Positions 7,189 to 15,905 of a DNA stretch of 64,000 bases are shown piece by piece; within the stretch, counting starts at the first letter, position 1; every line of letters starts with the position of its first letter. The translations under genes were made by a program, and so were the position numbers. The DNA is from Thermomonospora echinospora (GTDB lineage: Bacteria; Actinomycetota; Actinomycetes; Streptosporangiales; Streptosporangiaceae): contig NZ_FNVO01000019.1 in the NCBI RefSeq assembly GCF_900108175.1, forward strand, positions 1 through 64,000, written 5' to 3'. The notes beneath the pieces were generated by a model that searched no databases, was not told the origin of the DNA, and saw only the letters and a program-made list of their open reading frames with translations.

Positions 7189-8004
7189 GTGAGCGACGCC
7201 CAGGACACCACTCCCTCGGCCGCGACGACCGACGCACGCGACGCACCCGAAGTGCTCGTCGAGGATCGGGAGGGCGTGCTCGTCATCACCCTCAACCGGC
7301 CGCAGGCGAAGAACGCCATGACCCAGACCATGGCGCGGGTCATCGCGTCCGCCCTCGACCGGCTCGATGACGAACCGGCCCTGCGCCTCGCCGTGATCAC
7401 CGGCAGCGGAGGCAGCTTCTGCGCGGGCATGGATCTCAAGGGCTTCCTGCGCGGCGAGCGACCGAGCATCCCAGGACGCGGCTTCGGCGGAGTGACGGAG
7501 GCACCGCCGCGCAAGCCGCTCATCGCCGCGGTGGAGGGATGGGCGCTGGCCGGTGGTTTCGAGCTCGTGCTCGCCTGCGACCTGGTCGTCGCGGCGTCGA
7601 CGGCACGGTTCGGCATCCCCGAGGTCAAGCGCGGCCTGGTCGCCGCCGCCGGTGGCCTGCACCGCCTGCCGGACCGGCTGCCCGAGGTCGTCGCCATGGA
7701 GCTGGCGCTGACCGGCGACCCGGTGAGTGCCGAGCGGCTGCACGCCCTCGGCCTGGTCAGCACGCTGACGGACGAGGGAGGAGCACTCGACGCCGCCCTC
7801 GCCCTCGCCCGGACGATCGCCGCCAACGGACCGCTGGCGGTCGCCACGAGCAAGCAGATCATCGTCGAGTCCCGCACCTGGCCCCGCGAGGAGCGGTTCA
7901 CCCGTCAGCAACCGTACGTCGACGAGGTGCTCCAATCGAACGACGCTCAGGAAGGCGCTCGCGCGTTCACCGAGAAGCGGCCGGCCGCCTGGACCGGCAG
8001 CTGA
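7189..8004 (+). CDS. Enoyl-CoA hydratase/isomerase (crotonase), both catalytic Glu present
   Basis: 271 residues from GTG at 7189, chosen for GAGGAGG at 7176-7182; an earlier frame start lacks a ribosome site. Crotonase oxyanion-hole motifs are clear: GSFCAGMDLKGF and AGGFELVLACDLV. The two glutamates of classical hydratases are both there, in GGFEL and in IPEVKRGLVAAAGGL. It would hydrate a 2-enoyl-CoA in beta-oxidation. Of the three crotonases in cluster 1 it is the only one with a textbook active site. It stands alone on its promoter, facing the binding-protein operon, and is followed by a LysR gene. Confidence 0.9.
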   Translation: MSDAQDTTPSAATTDARDAPEVLVEDREGVLVITLNRPQAKNAMTQTMARVIASALDRLDDEPALRLAVITGSGGSFCAGMDLKGFLRGERPSIPGRGFGGVTEAPPRKPLIAAVEGWALAGGFELVLACDLVVAASTARFGIPEVKRGLVAAAGGLHRLPDRLPEVVAMELALTGDPVSAERLHALGLVSTLTDEGGALDAALALARTIAANGPLAVATSKQIIVESRTWPREERFTRQQPYVDEVLQSNDAQEGARAFTEKRPAAWTGS

Positions 8005-8091
8005 GTCCTCGTGGCCGTTACGGCGCCGTCGAACTCATGGGGCCGGACATGCGGATACCGCTCCCTCCCACAGCGTGCTCACGTAGGGGAG

Positions 8092-8110
8092 TCGTTAGCT
8101 CGCTTAACGA
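8092..8110. promoter_or_regulatory. LysR-type inverted repeat upstream of the LysR gene at 8141
   Basis: TCGTTA (8092-8097) and TAACGA (8105-8110) form a 6-bp inverted repeat with a 7-bp gap, the size of a T-N11-A LysR box. It lies 31 bp upstream of the LysR start, as expected for autoregulation. Confidence 0.5.
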
Positions 8111-8128
8111 GGTTCAGGCAGGCAGGAC

Positions 8129-8141
8129 TAGGCTGCTGCCG
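8129..8141 (+). promoter_or_regulatory. Probable -10 element giving a leaderless LysR transcript
   Basis: TAGGCT at 8129-8134 fits the actinobacterial -10 consensus. Transcription would begin about 7 bp later, at or next to the GTG start at 8141, and no Shine-Dalgarno sequence precedes that GTG. A leaderless mRNA is inferred. Confidence 0.45.
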
Positions 8142-9025
8142 TGGAGCTTCACCAACTGCGGGCCTTCCTGAGCGTCCGCGACACCGGCAGCGCAACGGCC
8201 GCCGCGGCACGGCTCGGCGTCCGGCAGTCGACGGTGTCGGCCGCCATCCGTGCCCTGGAGCAGGAGCTCGCGGCACAGCTGTTCCACCGCGTCGGTCGCG
8301 GGATGTCACCGACGCCGGCAGGCCACGCCCTGGTCGGGCCGGCGCGCCGGATCCTCCGCGACTGCGAGCAGGCCGCGGAGACCCTGGCCGCGGCCGGCCA
8401 GGGCGGTCGGCTGGAGCTCGCAGCCTTGTCAACCGTGGTCAGCGGCCCGTTCTCGTCGCTCGTCTCCGCGTGGCTCGGCGCCGCGCCGGGACGCGCGATC
8501 CGGGTGCACGACCTCGACCGCGAGGACGCGGTGGCCGAGGTCCTGACCGGCGGCACGGCAGAGATCGTCTGCACCCGGCTGCCCGTGTCCCCACCGGTGA
8601 ACGACGCGCTGACGGTGCTGCCGATCGGCTCGTGGGGGTGGCGGGTCGCCTTCCCCCCGCAATCGGGAGCCGTCCCGGAAGATGCGGTGACGATGCGGGA
8701 GCTGTCCGCCGTACCGACCGTGCTCGTCGCGGCGGGCCGTAACTCGGCCCTCGAGCGTGCCACGACCCGGACTCCCCTGTCGGCCGCCGTGGTCGCCGAC
8801 CAGCGTGAGGCCCGTACCGCATTGATGCTGGCCGGGGTGGGCGCCACGATCGTCGGCCCTCGACTCGCCGTGGACGCGGCGGCCGCCGGCGCACACGTGC
8901 GACCGCTGGACCCACCGTTCACCCAGTCGATCGGGCTGGTCTTCGACCCGGTCCGACTCTCACCGCTCGCTCGGGAGTTCGTCGCGGCCGCGGGCGAGTT
9001 CGACGAGGGCAACGCCGGCGGGTGA
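8141..9025 (+). CDS. LysR-family transcriptional regulator (module 1, forward member)
   Basis: 294 residues. The N-terminal winged helix-turn-helix covers about residues 1-60 (ELHQLRAFLSVRDTGSAT, QSTVSAAIRALEQELAAQLF, HRVGRGMSPTPAG); the rest is the periplasmic-binding-like effector domain. It is paralogous to the LysR at 26595, sharing the LFHR.GRGM..T.AGH.L.GPARRILR region. Its 3' end overlaps the convergent LysR gene (8960-9844) by 66 bp. LysR proteins usually activate a neighbouring divergent or downstream gene on binding a pathway intermediate. Start is GTG with no ribosome site, probably leaderless. Confidence 0.92.
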   Translation: MELHQLRAFLSVRDTGSATAAAARLGVRQSTVSAAIRALEQELAAQLFHRVGRGMSPTPAGHALVGPARRILRDCEQAAETLAAAGQGGRLELAALSTVVSGPFSSLVSAWLGAAPGRAIRVHDLDREDAVAEVLTGGTAEIVCTRLPVSPPVNDALTVLPIGSWGWRVAFPPQSGAVPEDAVTMRELSAVPTVLVAAGRNSALERATTRTPLSAAVVADQREARTALMLAGVGATIVGPRLAVDAAAAGAHVRPLDPPFTQSIGLVFDPVRLSPLAREFVAAAGEFDEGNAGG

Positions 9026-9844
9026 CAGCGCCTGCTCGCGCCAGACCAGGTAGGCGTCCCGCCACAGCGGCGGGTCGAGCGAGCGGAGCGACGCCCAGGG
9101 CATGACGGTCTTCGCCGTGTCCCGGCCGACGAACGTCGCGACCGTCCCGTCTCTGACCAGCTCCCACAGCATCGCCCGGTGGGCGCACTGGGCCCGGACT
9201 CGGCCCGCCATCGACGCCACGGCCGTCGCGGCGGCGCTCGCGGAGTCGAGGTCGGAGGGAACCACCCCGAGGTCGAGGCCTGCGACCCGTGCCCGCGCGA
9301 CCGGCTCCGTCAGCCCTGCGGCGAACTCCGGACTCGCCACCAGCACGATCTCCTCGGCACCGAGGTCGCACCAGCCCCATCCCGCGTCCGGGGGCATGAC
9401 GTCGACCACGCCCAGTTCGGCCTCGCCCGAGCGCACCATGCCCAAGGCTCCGGCTGCGGTGCTCGCGTCCCGGACGTGGACCTCGAGTCCCGGATGCCGC
9501 CCGCGAAGCGCCGCGATGAGCGGGGTCAGCGGATGCACCGCGAGTGTGGTCGACGTCGCGACGACCAGCCGGCCGACCTCGAGGTTGGTCACCTGCCGGA
9601 CCCGTTCCCTGGCGCCGTCGGCCTCGGCGATCACCTGGCGTGCCAGGCCGACCAACCGCGCACCGTCGGCCGTGGGAACGGCACCCCGCCCGGACCGGTC
9701 GAAGAGCCGGACGCCGAGCTCGTCCTCGAGCCGGCGCATCGCCAGGGAGAGCGACGGCTGGCTCACGAACAGGACGCGTGCGGCCTGTGTCATGCCGCCC
9801 TCGTCGACGACCGCGACGAGGTAGCGCAGCGTCCGGAGGTCCAT
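8960..9844 (-). CDS. LysR-family transcriptional regulator (module 1, reverse member)
   Basis: 294 residues from ATG at 9844, with GAGGAG just upstream. It starts DLRTLRYLVAVVDEGGMTQA and keeps the LysR helix-turn-helix (QPSLSLAMRRLEDELGVRLF) and effector domain. Its closest relative in the window is the LysR at 27415-28347, not its convergent partner. It is transcribed away from the crotonase at 9986, and the region between holds a 40-bp motif shared with the second module, so it is the likely regulator of the operon that begins at 9986. Confidence 0.92.
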   Translation of the reverse strand: MDLRTLRYLVAVVDEGGMTQAARVLFVSQPSLSLAMRRLEDELGVRLFDRSGRGAVPTADGARLVGLARQVIAEADGARERVRQVTNLEVGRLVVATSTTLAVHPLTPLIAALRGRHPGLEVHVRDASTAAGALGMVRSGEAELGVVDVMPPDAGWGWCDLGAEEIVLVASPEFAAGLTEPVARARVAGLDLGVVPSDLDSASAAATAVASMAGRVRAQCAHRAMLWELVRDGTVATFVGRDTAKTVMPWASLRSLDPPLWRDAYLVWREQALSPAGVALVELARGRDELPSER

Positions 9845-9865
9845 GGCTCCTCACCCTAGCCAGAC

Positions 9866-9905
9866 ATAGGAAGGGCCGATAGGACCTGCGAAAAAGCGGT
9901 CTTTG
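9866..9905. promoter_or_regulatory. Shared LysR promoter motif, copy 1 (ATAGG-N27-GGTCTTTG)
   Basis: ATAGG at 9866-9870 and GGTCTTTG at 9898-9905 are separated by exactly 27 bp. The same pair with the same gap recurs at 28393-28432, upstream of the paralogous LysR gene. ATAGG is followed by a near inverted copy (CCGAT), giving a LysR-like box. It lies between the LysR at 9844 and the operon at 9986. Confidence 0.55.
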
Positions 9906-9985
9906 CGCGTATGCCTCCTGCAGCGCGACAGTGGGAGCCGAGACACCCGGACCACGCCACACGCTCGCAGAACACCGGAGCACCC

Positions 9986-10792
9986 ATGACCGAACGTCAC
10001 GTCACCGTCGAACAGGAGGGCCGCGTCGGGCTGGTCTTCCTGGACCGCCCGGACCGTCGCAACTCCTACACCCCGCTGATGGCCCTCCAGCTGCAGGAGG
10101 CGCTGGTCGCCTTCGACGCCGACCCGGAGGTGTCGGTGATCGTGGTGAGCGGGCGGGGCGAGCACTTCGGCGTCGGTGCGGACCTCGACATGAACTGGCG
10201 CGACGAGAAGACCCACGGCGTCGAGACGCTGACCGAGCCGGAGAAGGCGCCCTGGAACCTGAGCACGCCGATCATCGCCGCCATCAACGGTGACGCTATC
10301 GGCGTGAGCCTCACCTGGGCGATGCAGGCCGATATCCGCGTCGTGGCCGACTCGGCCCGACTGGCCTTCTCGTTCAACCGGGTCGGCATCATGCCCGACC
10401 GCGGCTCGACCTGGCTCCTCCCCCGGCTGGCGGGCTTCGGCGTCGCGATGGACCTGCTGCTGACCGGCCGCACGATCGACGGCACCGAGTTCGAGCGCCG
10501 CGGCCTGGCGACCCACATCGCCGCACCGGAGGACGTGCTCAAGGTCGCCGTCGAGCTCGCGACCGACATGGCCGAGCGCTGCGCGCCGGTGTCGATGACC
10601 GCGACCAAGCGGCTCATGTACGAGTTCCTGGAGTCGACCGACCGGGTCGCGGCGTACAACCGCGAGCGCCGCACCCTGACCTGGATCCGCACCTGCGGCG
10701 AGACCCTGCGAGGCATCGCGGCCTTCAAGGAGAAGCGCGTGCCCGAGTGGGGCACCACCAAGCACACCCGTATCCCGGCCGAGCTCCGATGA
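9986..10792 (+). CDS. Crotonase-family protein with altered active site
   Basis: 268 residues from ATG at 9986, with GGAG five bases before it; an in-frame ATG at 9911 has no ribosome site. The fold is clear (GEHFGVGADLDMNW, then GDAIGVSLTWAMQAD). The Glu in the second oxyanion helix is replaced (GVSLTW), and the second Glu position is Asn in FSFNRVGIMPDRGSTWLLPR, where an Asp three residues after Ile remains. That resembles PaaG-type isomerases rather than hydratases. It likely isomerises or rearranges an enoyl-CoA. First gene of a five-gene operon; its stop overlaps the next start (ATGA). Confidence 0.85.
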   Translation: MTERHVTVEQEGRVGLVFLDRPDRRNSYTPLMALQLQEALVAFDADPEVSVIVVSGRGEHFGVGADLDMNWRDEKTHGVETLTEPEKAPWNLSTPIIAAINGDAIGVSLTWAMQADIRVVADSARLAFSFNRVGIMPDRGSTWLLPRLAGFGVAMDLLLTGRTIDGTEFERRGLATHIAAPEDVLKVAVELATDMAERCAPVSMTATKRLMYEFLESTDRVAAYNRERRTLTWIRTCGETLRGIAAFKEKRVPEWGTTKHTRIPAELR

Positions 10793-12753
10793 GGCCGGAC
10801 GTGACGAACCAGTCCGACCTGCGGGTCCCCGACCTGCGCCCCCTGCTCTCCCCTGCCACCGTCGCCGTCATCGGGGGTACGTCGCGGGAGACCGGCCTCG
10901 GCGCGCGCACCCTGCGACACCTGCGCGAGGCGCAGTTCGGCGGCGAGGTGCTGACGCCCGACCCGCGGGACGGTCTCGACCGGGACGTGGACGTCGCGCT
11001 GCTCTGCGTGCCGGCCGCGGCCGCCCAGGAGGTGCTCAACCGGATCGACGGGCGTGCCACGTTCGCGGTCGTGTTCGCATCCGGCTTCGAGGAGACCGGT
11101 GGCAGCTCGCTGACCACCGCCCGGGGCACCATCGTCCTGGGCCCGAACACCGTCGGGCTTTACCATGCGCCCGACCACGCACTGCTGACCTTCGCCCAGG
11201 CCTTCGACAGCCTCGTCGACTGCCGGCACGGGAGCGGCGCCTTCCTCGTCTCCCAGAGCGGTGCCTTCGGCGCCCGCGTCGTCACGGCGGCAGCCCGATA
11301 CGGCTTCCACCTCGACGGCTTCATCGGCAGCGGCAACGAGGTCCACCTGGACGCCTGCACCCTGGCCCGAGGTGTTCTCACCGCGGTCGAGCCCCGGGTC
11401 CTGCTCCTCTACCTGGAGGGGATCCGCGACGCGGGCACGCTGCAGGCCCTGCTGGCCGATGCGGAGCGCCGCGGCGTGCCGGTCGTGTGCCTGCTCGGCG
11501 GCCTCTCCGCGGCCGGCTCCACCGCAGCCGCCTCCCACACCGCGGCGGTGAGCACGGACACCGCGGTGACCCGCGAGCTGTTCGAGGCGTACGGCGCCAT
11601 GCTCGTCGGCTCCGACCGCGAGCTCGTGCTCGCCGGGCTGGGCCTCTCCCTGATGGGCCGCGCGGCCGGGCGTCGTACCGGCATCGTGACGGGCTCCGGC
11701 GGAGCCGGCGTCGTCGCCGCCGACCTGCTCAGCAGCGTCGGCCTCGAGGTCCCGGTCCTCAGCGCCGGCCTCCGGGAGCGGTTGATGGCGCACCTGCCGG
11801 ACATCGCCTCTGCGCGCAACCCCGTCGACGTGACCGCGCAGACGATCGGCGACGACGCAACGCTTGAGAAGGTCTGCGCGACGCTGCGCGAGAGCGGCGA
11901 GGTCGATCTCGTCGTCGTGATCGGCCGTGAGAACCAGGCCGCTGCCGCAGGCGCGCACGCCGGCGCCGCGCTGCCCACGGTCGTCGCCACGCTCGACCGG
12001 GAGCCGGCCAGCGTCAAACCGCGCATCGAGGCCGGCGAGGTCGTCCTCCCCGACCTCGACTCGGCGTGCCGGGTCCTCGCGTCCTGCGCGCCGCCGAGGT
12101 GGAGCGTCGACGCCTGCCTCCGGCCGGTCGCCGCCGATTCCGGCTCCCTCGACTCCGACCCGACCGCGTCCGAGAGCCTCCGCCTCGTCGCCGACGCCGG
12201 TGTGGAGGTGGCCGGCTGGGGCGCTGCGACCACGGTCGCCGAGGTGCTGACCCATGGCGAGGGTCTCGGCTGGCCGGTCGTCCTCAAGTCCGACGTCGCG
12301 GCCGGCGTCCACAAGGCGCGTGCCGGTGGGGTCCGACTCGACGTCACCGCAGCCACCGCTCGCGAGGTCGCCACCGAGCTCCTCGCGAGCGGTATCCCAC
12401 TCATCGTGGCGCGTCAGCTCCGTGCATCGATGGAGCTGTTCGCCGGCGTCCGGCGCGACCCCCAGTGGGGCCTGGTCGTCTCGGCGGGCCTCGGCGGCGC
12501 CCACGTCGAGTTGCTGGACCGTACGGTCGCCATGCCGGCGGCCCTCGGGGCCGAGCACTTTACCCGGCGACTCGCGGCCGAGCTGTTCGACCGTGTGGCG
12601 GGACGGTACGACGGACTGGCGGCGGGGCTTGCCGCAGCGGCGTTCGCCCTCGCCGACCTCGCCGACCGCACCGGTGCCGCGCTCGTCGAGTGCAACCCGC
12701 TCGGAGTCGTCGACGGTCGGATCGTCGCCCTCGACGCCAGGGTCGTGCGATGA
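10789..12753 (+). CDS. Acyl-CoA synthetase, NDP(ADP)-forming, fused alpha-beta
   Basis: 654 residues. Domain order: CoA-binding Rossmann domain (about 20-130, AVIGGTSRETGLGARTLR), succinyl-CoA-ligase-like flavodoxin domain (about 140-300, LVSQSGAFGARVV), and C-terminal ATP-grasp (about 440-654, VLKSDVAAGVHKARAGGVRL). The phosphate-carrying His of this family is His250 in AASHTAAVSTD, with Glu210 in LYLEG. It makes an acyl-CoA from a carboxylate, CoA and ATP, giving ADP, and is reversible. Coupled by ATGA overlaps to the crotonase before and the dehydrogenase after, so it probably activates a carboxylate of this pathway, or recovers ATP from its end product. Confidence 0.88.
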   Translation: MRPDVTNQSDLRVPDLRPLLSPATVAVIGGTSRETGLGARTLRHLREAQFGGEVLTPDPRDGLDRDVDVALLCVPAAAAQEVLNRIDGRATFAVVFASGFEETGGSSLTTARGTIVLGPNTVGLYHAPDHALLTFAQAFDSLVDCRHGSGAFLVSQSGAFGARVVTAAARYGFHLDGFIGSGNEVHLDACTLARGVLTAVEPRVLLLYLEGIRDAGTLQALLADAERRGVPVVCLLGGLSAAGSTAAASHTAAVSTDTAVTRELFEAYGAMLVGSDRELVLAGLGLSLMGRAAGRRTGIVTGSGGAGVVAADLLSSVGLEVPVLSAGLRERLMAHLPDIASARNPVDVTAQTIGDDATLEKVCATLRESGEVDLVVVIGRENQAAAAGAHAGAALPTVVATLDREPASVKPRIEAGEVVLPDLDSACRVLASCAPPRWSVDACLRPVAADSGSLDSDPTASESLRLVADAGVEVAGWGAATTVAEVLTHGEGLGWPVVLKSDVAAGVHKARAGGVRLDVTAATAREVATELLASGIPLIVARQLRASMELFAGVRRDPQWGLVVSAGLGGAHVELLDRTVAMPAALGAEHFTRRLAAELFDRVAGRYDGLAAGLAAAAFALADLADRTGAALVECNPLGVVDGRIVALDARVVR

Positions 12754-13979
12754 GCGCCGCGCTGCAGCTCGAGGAGCTGCTGCGGCAGGTGCTGCCCGCG
12801 CGCTGGACCGAGCTGGTCGACAGCGACGACCGCGAGGGCCTGGCCGACTACCTCGCCGGCCTCGATGCCGACCTGAGCACCGATCTCGTCCGTACCGTCG
12901 CGGCCGACGGCTGGCTCGTCCCGGAGTGGCCGACCCACCTGGGCGGACGCGCCTTGTCCGCCGACGAGACGGTCGACGTCCGTCGCACCCTCGCCCGCTG
13001 GCGGGTGGGCACGGTGGACAGTGCCATCGGCACCGGCTGGGTCGGACCTGCGATCCTCACGTTCGCCGGCGACGACGTCGCCGCCGAGCTGCTCCCCTCG
13101 ATCGCCCGCAACGAGGTGCTCTGGTGCCAGCTCTTCAGCGAGCCGGAGGCCGGTTCCGACCTGGCCTCGGTCCGGACCCGCGCCCGCCGCGACGGCGACC
13201 GGTGGCACCTCACGGGCCGCAAGACCTGGACCAGCCGCGCCGACCGGGCCGGTTGGGGCCTCGCGGTCGCCCGTACTGACATCGACGTGCCCAAGCACGC
13301 GGGCCTGACCTGCTTCCTCGTGGACCTCTCGACGCCCGGCATCCAGGTCCGGCCGATCCTCCAGATGACCGGCGACGCGGAGTTCTTCGAGGTCACCCTC
13401 GACGACGTCGTGGTGCCCGACCGGTACCGCCTCGGTGAGACCGGCCAGGGCTGGGAGGTCGTGCGCACAGTGCTCCAGCTTGAGCGCATGGCCGGCTCGG
13501 GGGCGGGCGCCGCCACCCCCGGCTCCGTCGTCGGCCGCACCGTCGACGAGCTCGTCGCCGAACGTCTGCCGGGATCCGACCCCGTCCAGGCCGACGCGAT
13601 CGTGCGCCTGTACGTCGAGGCCCAGGCGATCGCGCTGAACAACCGGCGCAACGCCCTCCACCGTTCGGAAGGACTGCCTCCGGTGGCGAACGGCACGCCG
13701 TACAACAAGGTCCTGCAGGCCGAGCACACCAAGCGCCTCCAGCGCGGCATCCTCGGCAGCGCCGGCCTCGGCGCGGTCGCCCACGCCCCCGGCGACCGCG
13801 CCCGCTCGTATGACGCCTGGGCCTTCCTGCGCGTGCAACCGAAGACCATCGCCGGCGGCACCTCAGAGGTGCTCCGCGACCAGATCGCCGAGCGTGCCCT
13901 CGGCATGCCGCGCGGAGCGGACCCGAGCAAGACCGTCTCCTGGCGCGAGTTCACCGGCTCCCGGGGAGGGAACGCATGA
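12750..13979 (+). CDS. Acyl-CoA dehydrogenase, catalytic partner of a two-subunit enzyme
   Basis: 409 residues. FAD-binding motifs CQLFSEPEAGSDLAS and RKTWTSRADRA are intact. Glu245 (LQLERMAGSG) is at the helix-G position used as catalytic base in isovaleryl-CoA-dehydrogenase-like enzymes; the C-terminal motif is AGGTSE. The next gene encodes a shorter dehydrogenase lacking these residues. Such tandem pairs form alpha2beta2 enzymes in mycobacterial sterol side-chain degradation (FadE28-FadE29 type), where half the active sites suit bulky substrates. It overlaps both neighbours by 4 bp. Predicted step: alpha,beta-dehydrogenation of a large or branched acyl-CoA. Confidence 0.88.
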   Translation: MSAALQLEELLRQVLPARWTELVDSDDREGLADYLAGLDADLSTDLVRTVAADGWLVPEWPTHLGGRALSADETVDVRRTLARWRVGTVDSAIGTGWVGPAILTFAGDDVAAELLPSIARNEVLWCQLFSEPEAGSDLASVRTRARRDGDRWHLTGRKTWTSRADRAGWGLAVARTDIDVPKHAGLTCFLVDLSTPGIQVRPILQMTGDAEFFEVTLDDVVVPDRYRLGETGQGWEVVRTVLQLERMAGSGAGAATPGSVVGRTVDELVAERLPGSDPVQADAIVRLYVEAQAIALNNRRNALHRSEGLPPVANGTPYNKVLQAEHTKRLQRGILGSAGLGAVAHAPGDRARSYDAWAFLRVQPKTIAGGTSEVLRDQIAERALGMPRGADPSKTVSWREFTGSRGGNA

Positions 13980-15001
13980 AGCTGGCGTCCACCGAGCAGA
14001 CGGACTTCGCCGAGACCGTCAGCGCCCTGCTGCGCAAGCGCGACCCGCTGGAGCGGATGCGCCACGCGCCGGGACCGCGGAGGTTCGACGCGGGGCTCTG
14101 GTCCGAACTGGTGGCCAACGGACTCCTCGACCCGGCCGAGGTCGGTGACGTGGTCACCGCATGCCTGGTCGCCGAGGCCCTGGGCCGTGCCGCCGCTCCC
14201 CTGCCGTTCCTGAGCGCTTCGGTCGCGGGCGCCCTCATCGTGTCGGCCGGTGGCGAGGTCACCGGCCTGGCGACCTACGGGCTGCTGGCCGAGGACGGCA
14301 CCTGGTCCGCCCCCGCGCTCAAGATCCGCGACGGCCTGGTCCACGGCGCCCTTCCGTTCGTGCCGGACGCGGACATCGCCGACGTCGTCGTGGCGGCCGT
14401 GCAGGCGCCGGAGGGTCGTCGGCTCGCGCTGGTACGGAGGAGCGACACCACTGTCGAGCCGCTGGAGAACCTCGACGCCACCCAACCACTCGCCCGGGTG
14501 GTATGCGGGGGCTCCCCCGCCACCCTGCTGCCGGCCGGCGGCGACGCCCTGGCCTCCGCGATCGAGGAGGCACGCCTGCTCGCCCTGGCCCTGCACAGCG
14601 CGACGCTGCTGGGACTGGCGACCTGGCTGCTGGACACCACCGTCGAGTACACCGGCCAGCGGGTCCAGTTCGGCATGCCGATCGCCGGCCGGCAGGCCGT
14701 CAAGCACCGGTGCGCGAACATGCTGATCCAGGTCGAGTCCATCCGTTCGATGGTGCTCGAACTGGCCGACGCCCTGGAGGCCGGCACCGACGACCGCGCC
14801 CTCGTCGCCGCGACCACGATGGCCTGGACGACGGAGGCGGCCGAGGAGGTCGCCGGCGGCGCCTTCCAACTGCACGGCGGCATCGGCTTCACCTGGGAGC
14901 ACGACCTGCACCACTACTTCAAGCGCTGCACTGTCGGCGCCTTGCTGTTGGGCACCTCCAGCCACCACCGCGCACAGATTGCGGCCGCACTCACCGCCTG
15001 A
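13976..15001 (+). CDS. Acyl-CoA dehydrogenase, short non-catalytic partner subunit
   Basis: 341 residues, shorter than single-subunit enzymes (about 380-400). The middle beta domain is reduced, the helix-G Glu is replaced by Ala in the ARLLALALHSATLLG stretch, and the C-terminal motif reads LLLGTSSHHRAQ. It keeps GQRVQFGMPI and LHGGIGFTWEHDLH, typical of the FadE28-like small subunit. I infer a heterotetramer with the preceding gene product. It ends the operon; the intergenic region after it holds the IclR promoter. Confidence 0.85.
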   Translation: MKLASTEQTDFAETVSALLRKRDPLERMRHAPGPRRFDAGLWSELVANGLLDPAEVGDVVTACLVAEALGRAAAPLPFLSASVAGALIVSAGGEVTGLATYGLLAEDGTWSAPALKIRDGLVHGALPFVPDADIADVVVAAVQAPEGRRLALVRRSDTTVEPLENLDATQPLARVVCGGSPATLLPAGGDALASAIEEARLLALALHSATLLGLATWLLDTTVEYTGQRVQFGMPIAGRQAVKHRCANMLIQVESIRSMVLELADALEAGTDDRALVAATTMAWTTEAAEEVAGGAFQLHGGIGFTWEHDLHHYFKRCTVGALLLGTSSHHRAQIAAALTA

Positions 15002-15011
15002 CCTGTAATTC

Positions 15012-15040
15012 GATTCGACTGAACAAAATCCTGATAGGCT
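15012..15040 (+). promoter_or_regulatory. IclR-like operator and promoter of the IclR gene
   Basis: 15012-15030 is GATTCGACTGAACAAAATC, which shares 15 of 19 positions with the site at 23494. A -10-like TAGGCT follows at 15035-15040. It lies 48 bp upstream of the IclR start, which fits negative autoregulation by that protein. The stretch AACAAAA..CTGAT also recurs at 33634 before the alcohol dehydrogenase gene. Confidence 0.6.
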
Positions 15041-15077
15041 CCAGTGGAATCGTCTCGGAGACTCAGGAGGTCGACCG

Positions 15078-15827
15078 GTGGCCGAGGGTTCGATCGCACG
15101 GACGCTGCGAGTGCTCGAGGCAGTCTGCGACCACGGTCCGGAGACCCTCAAGGCGCTCAGCGAGCGCACCGAGCTGGCGCCGCCCACGCTGCTGCGGATC
15201 CTGCGCCTGATGGCGGACGAGGGCTACGTCGTGCAGCAGGCCGACCGGACCTGGCGCGGGACGATGCTGGTCTGGCGGCTCGGCTGTGCCGTCAACACGT
15301 CGGTCGGCCTCCTGGCCATCTCCCGCGAGCACACCGACCGGCTGACCGCTGCGCTGGACGAGACCTCGGTGTACGCCGTCTACGAGCAGGGCGCGGTGAC
15401 CTACGCGGCCCACTCGGAGCCGATCAAGCCGGTCCGGGCGCACGTGCGCCTCGGTCAACGCTATCGACTCCTCGCGGTCACCACCGGCCAGGCCGTGCTG
15501 GCACAGCTCGACGAATCGATGGTCGAGCAGGCCCTCGCCGAGCAGGCCGCGAGCGGCGACCCCCGCGACCCCGAGCAGGTCAGGACCATGCTGGCCGAGA
15601 TCCGGCAGCGCGGCTACGCGGCCGGCCCCGGTGTGCGCTGGCCCGACCTGTGGGGGTGCGCCGCGCCCGTCTTCGACGCCACCGGAGACGTCATAGGCGC
15701 CCTCGGCGTGTCCATCCCGACCGCGCGCGCCGAGCAGATCCGCGACCAGGTCGTCGCCGGCGTGCTGCAGGAGGCGGATGCCATGAGCACCCGCCTCGGC
15801 CGGCCTGTCGTCGTCCGGGAGGTCTGA
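15078..15827 (+). CDS. IclR-family transcriptional regulator
   Basis: 249 residues from GTG at 15078, with AGGAGG at 15065-15070. The N-terminal winged helix spans about residues 5-65 (SIARTLRVLEAVCDHGPETL, ALSERTELAPPTLLRILRLM). The C-terminal effector-binding domain (about 80-245) has the GAF-like pattern: TSVYAVYEQGAVTYAAHSEP, then GQRYRLLAVTTGQAVLA, then DVIGALGVSIPTARAE. IclR proteins bind a small acid or CoA ester and commonly repress catabolic operons. Its own promoter carries a site repeated at three other cluster 1 promoters, making it the best candidate for cluster-wide control. Confidence 0.92.
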   Translation: MAEGSIARTLRVLEAVCDHGPETLKALSERTELAPPTLLRILRLMADEGYVVQQADRTWRGTMLVWRLGCAVNTSVGLLAISREHTDRLTAALDETSVYAVYEQGAVTYAAHSEPIKPVRAHVRLGQRYRLLAVTTGQAVLAQLDESMVEQALAEQAASGDPRDPEQVRTMLAEIRQRGYAAGPGVRWPDLWGCAAPVFDATGDVIGALGVSIPTARAEQIRDQVVAGVLQEADAMSTRLGRPVVVREV

Positions 15828-15844
15828 CCGGGCAACGCACGAAG

Positions 15845-15885
15845 GCCCCTGCCGCACCGTCCTCGGACAGCGTGACAGGGGCTTT
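15845..15885. terminator. Bidirectional hairpin terminator
   Basis: GCCCCTG (15845-15851) pairs with CAGGGGC (15876-15882) around a 24-base loop; AA precedes and TTT follows the stem. It lies between the convergent IclR gene (ends 15827) and the dehydrogenase gene (ends 15906), so it can serve both. Confidence 0.6.
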
Positions 15886-15905
15886 CCTGTGGTGCCCTCA
15901 TCGCA

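Noticed and set aside
10066-12558. An 830-codon minus-strand frame
   Set aside because: Antisense to the crotonase and ADP-forming ligase; no domain is recognisable and composition is that of a shadow frame.
12848-15187. A 779-codon minus-strand frame
   Set aside because: Antisense to the dehydrogenase pair, without any domain signal.
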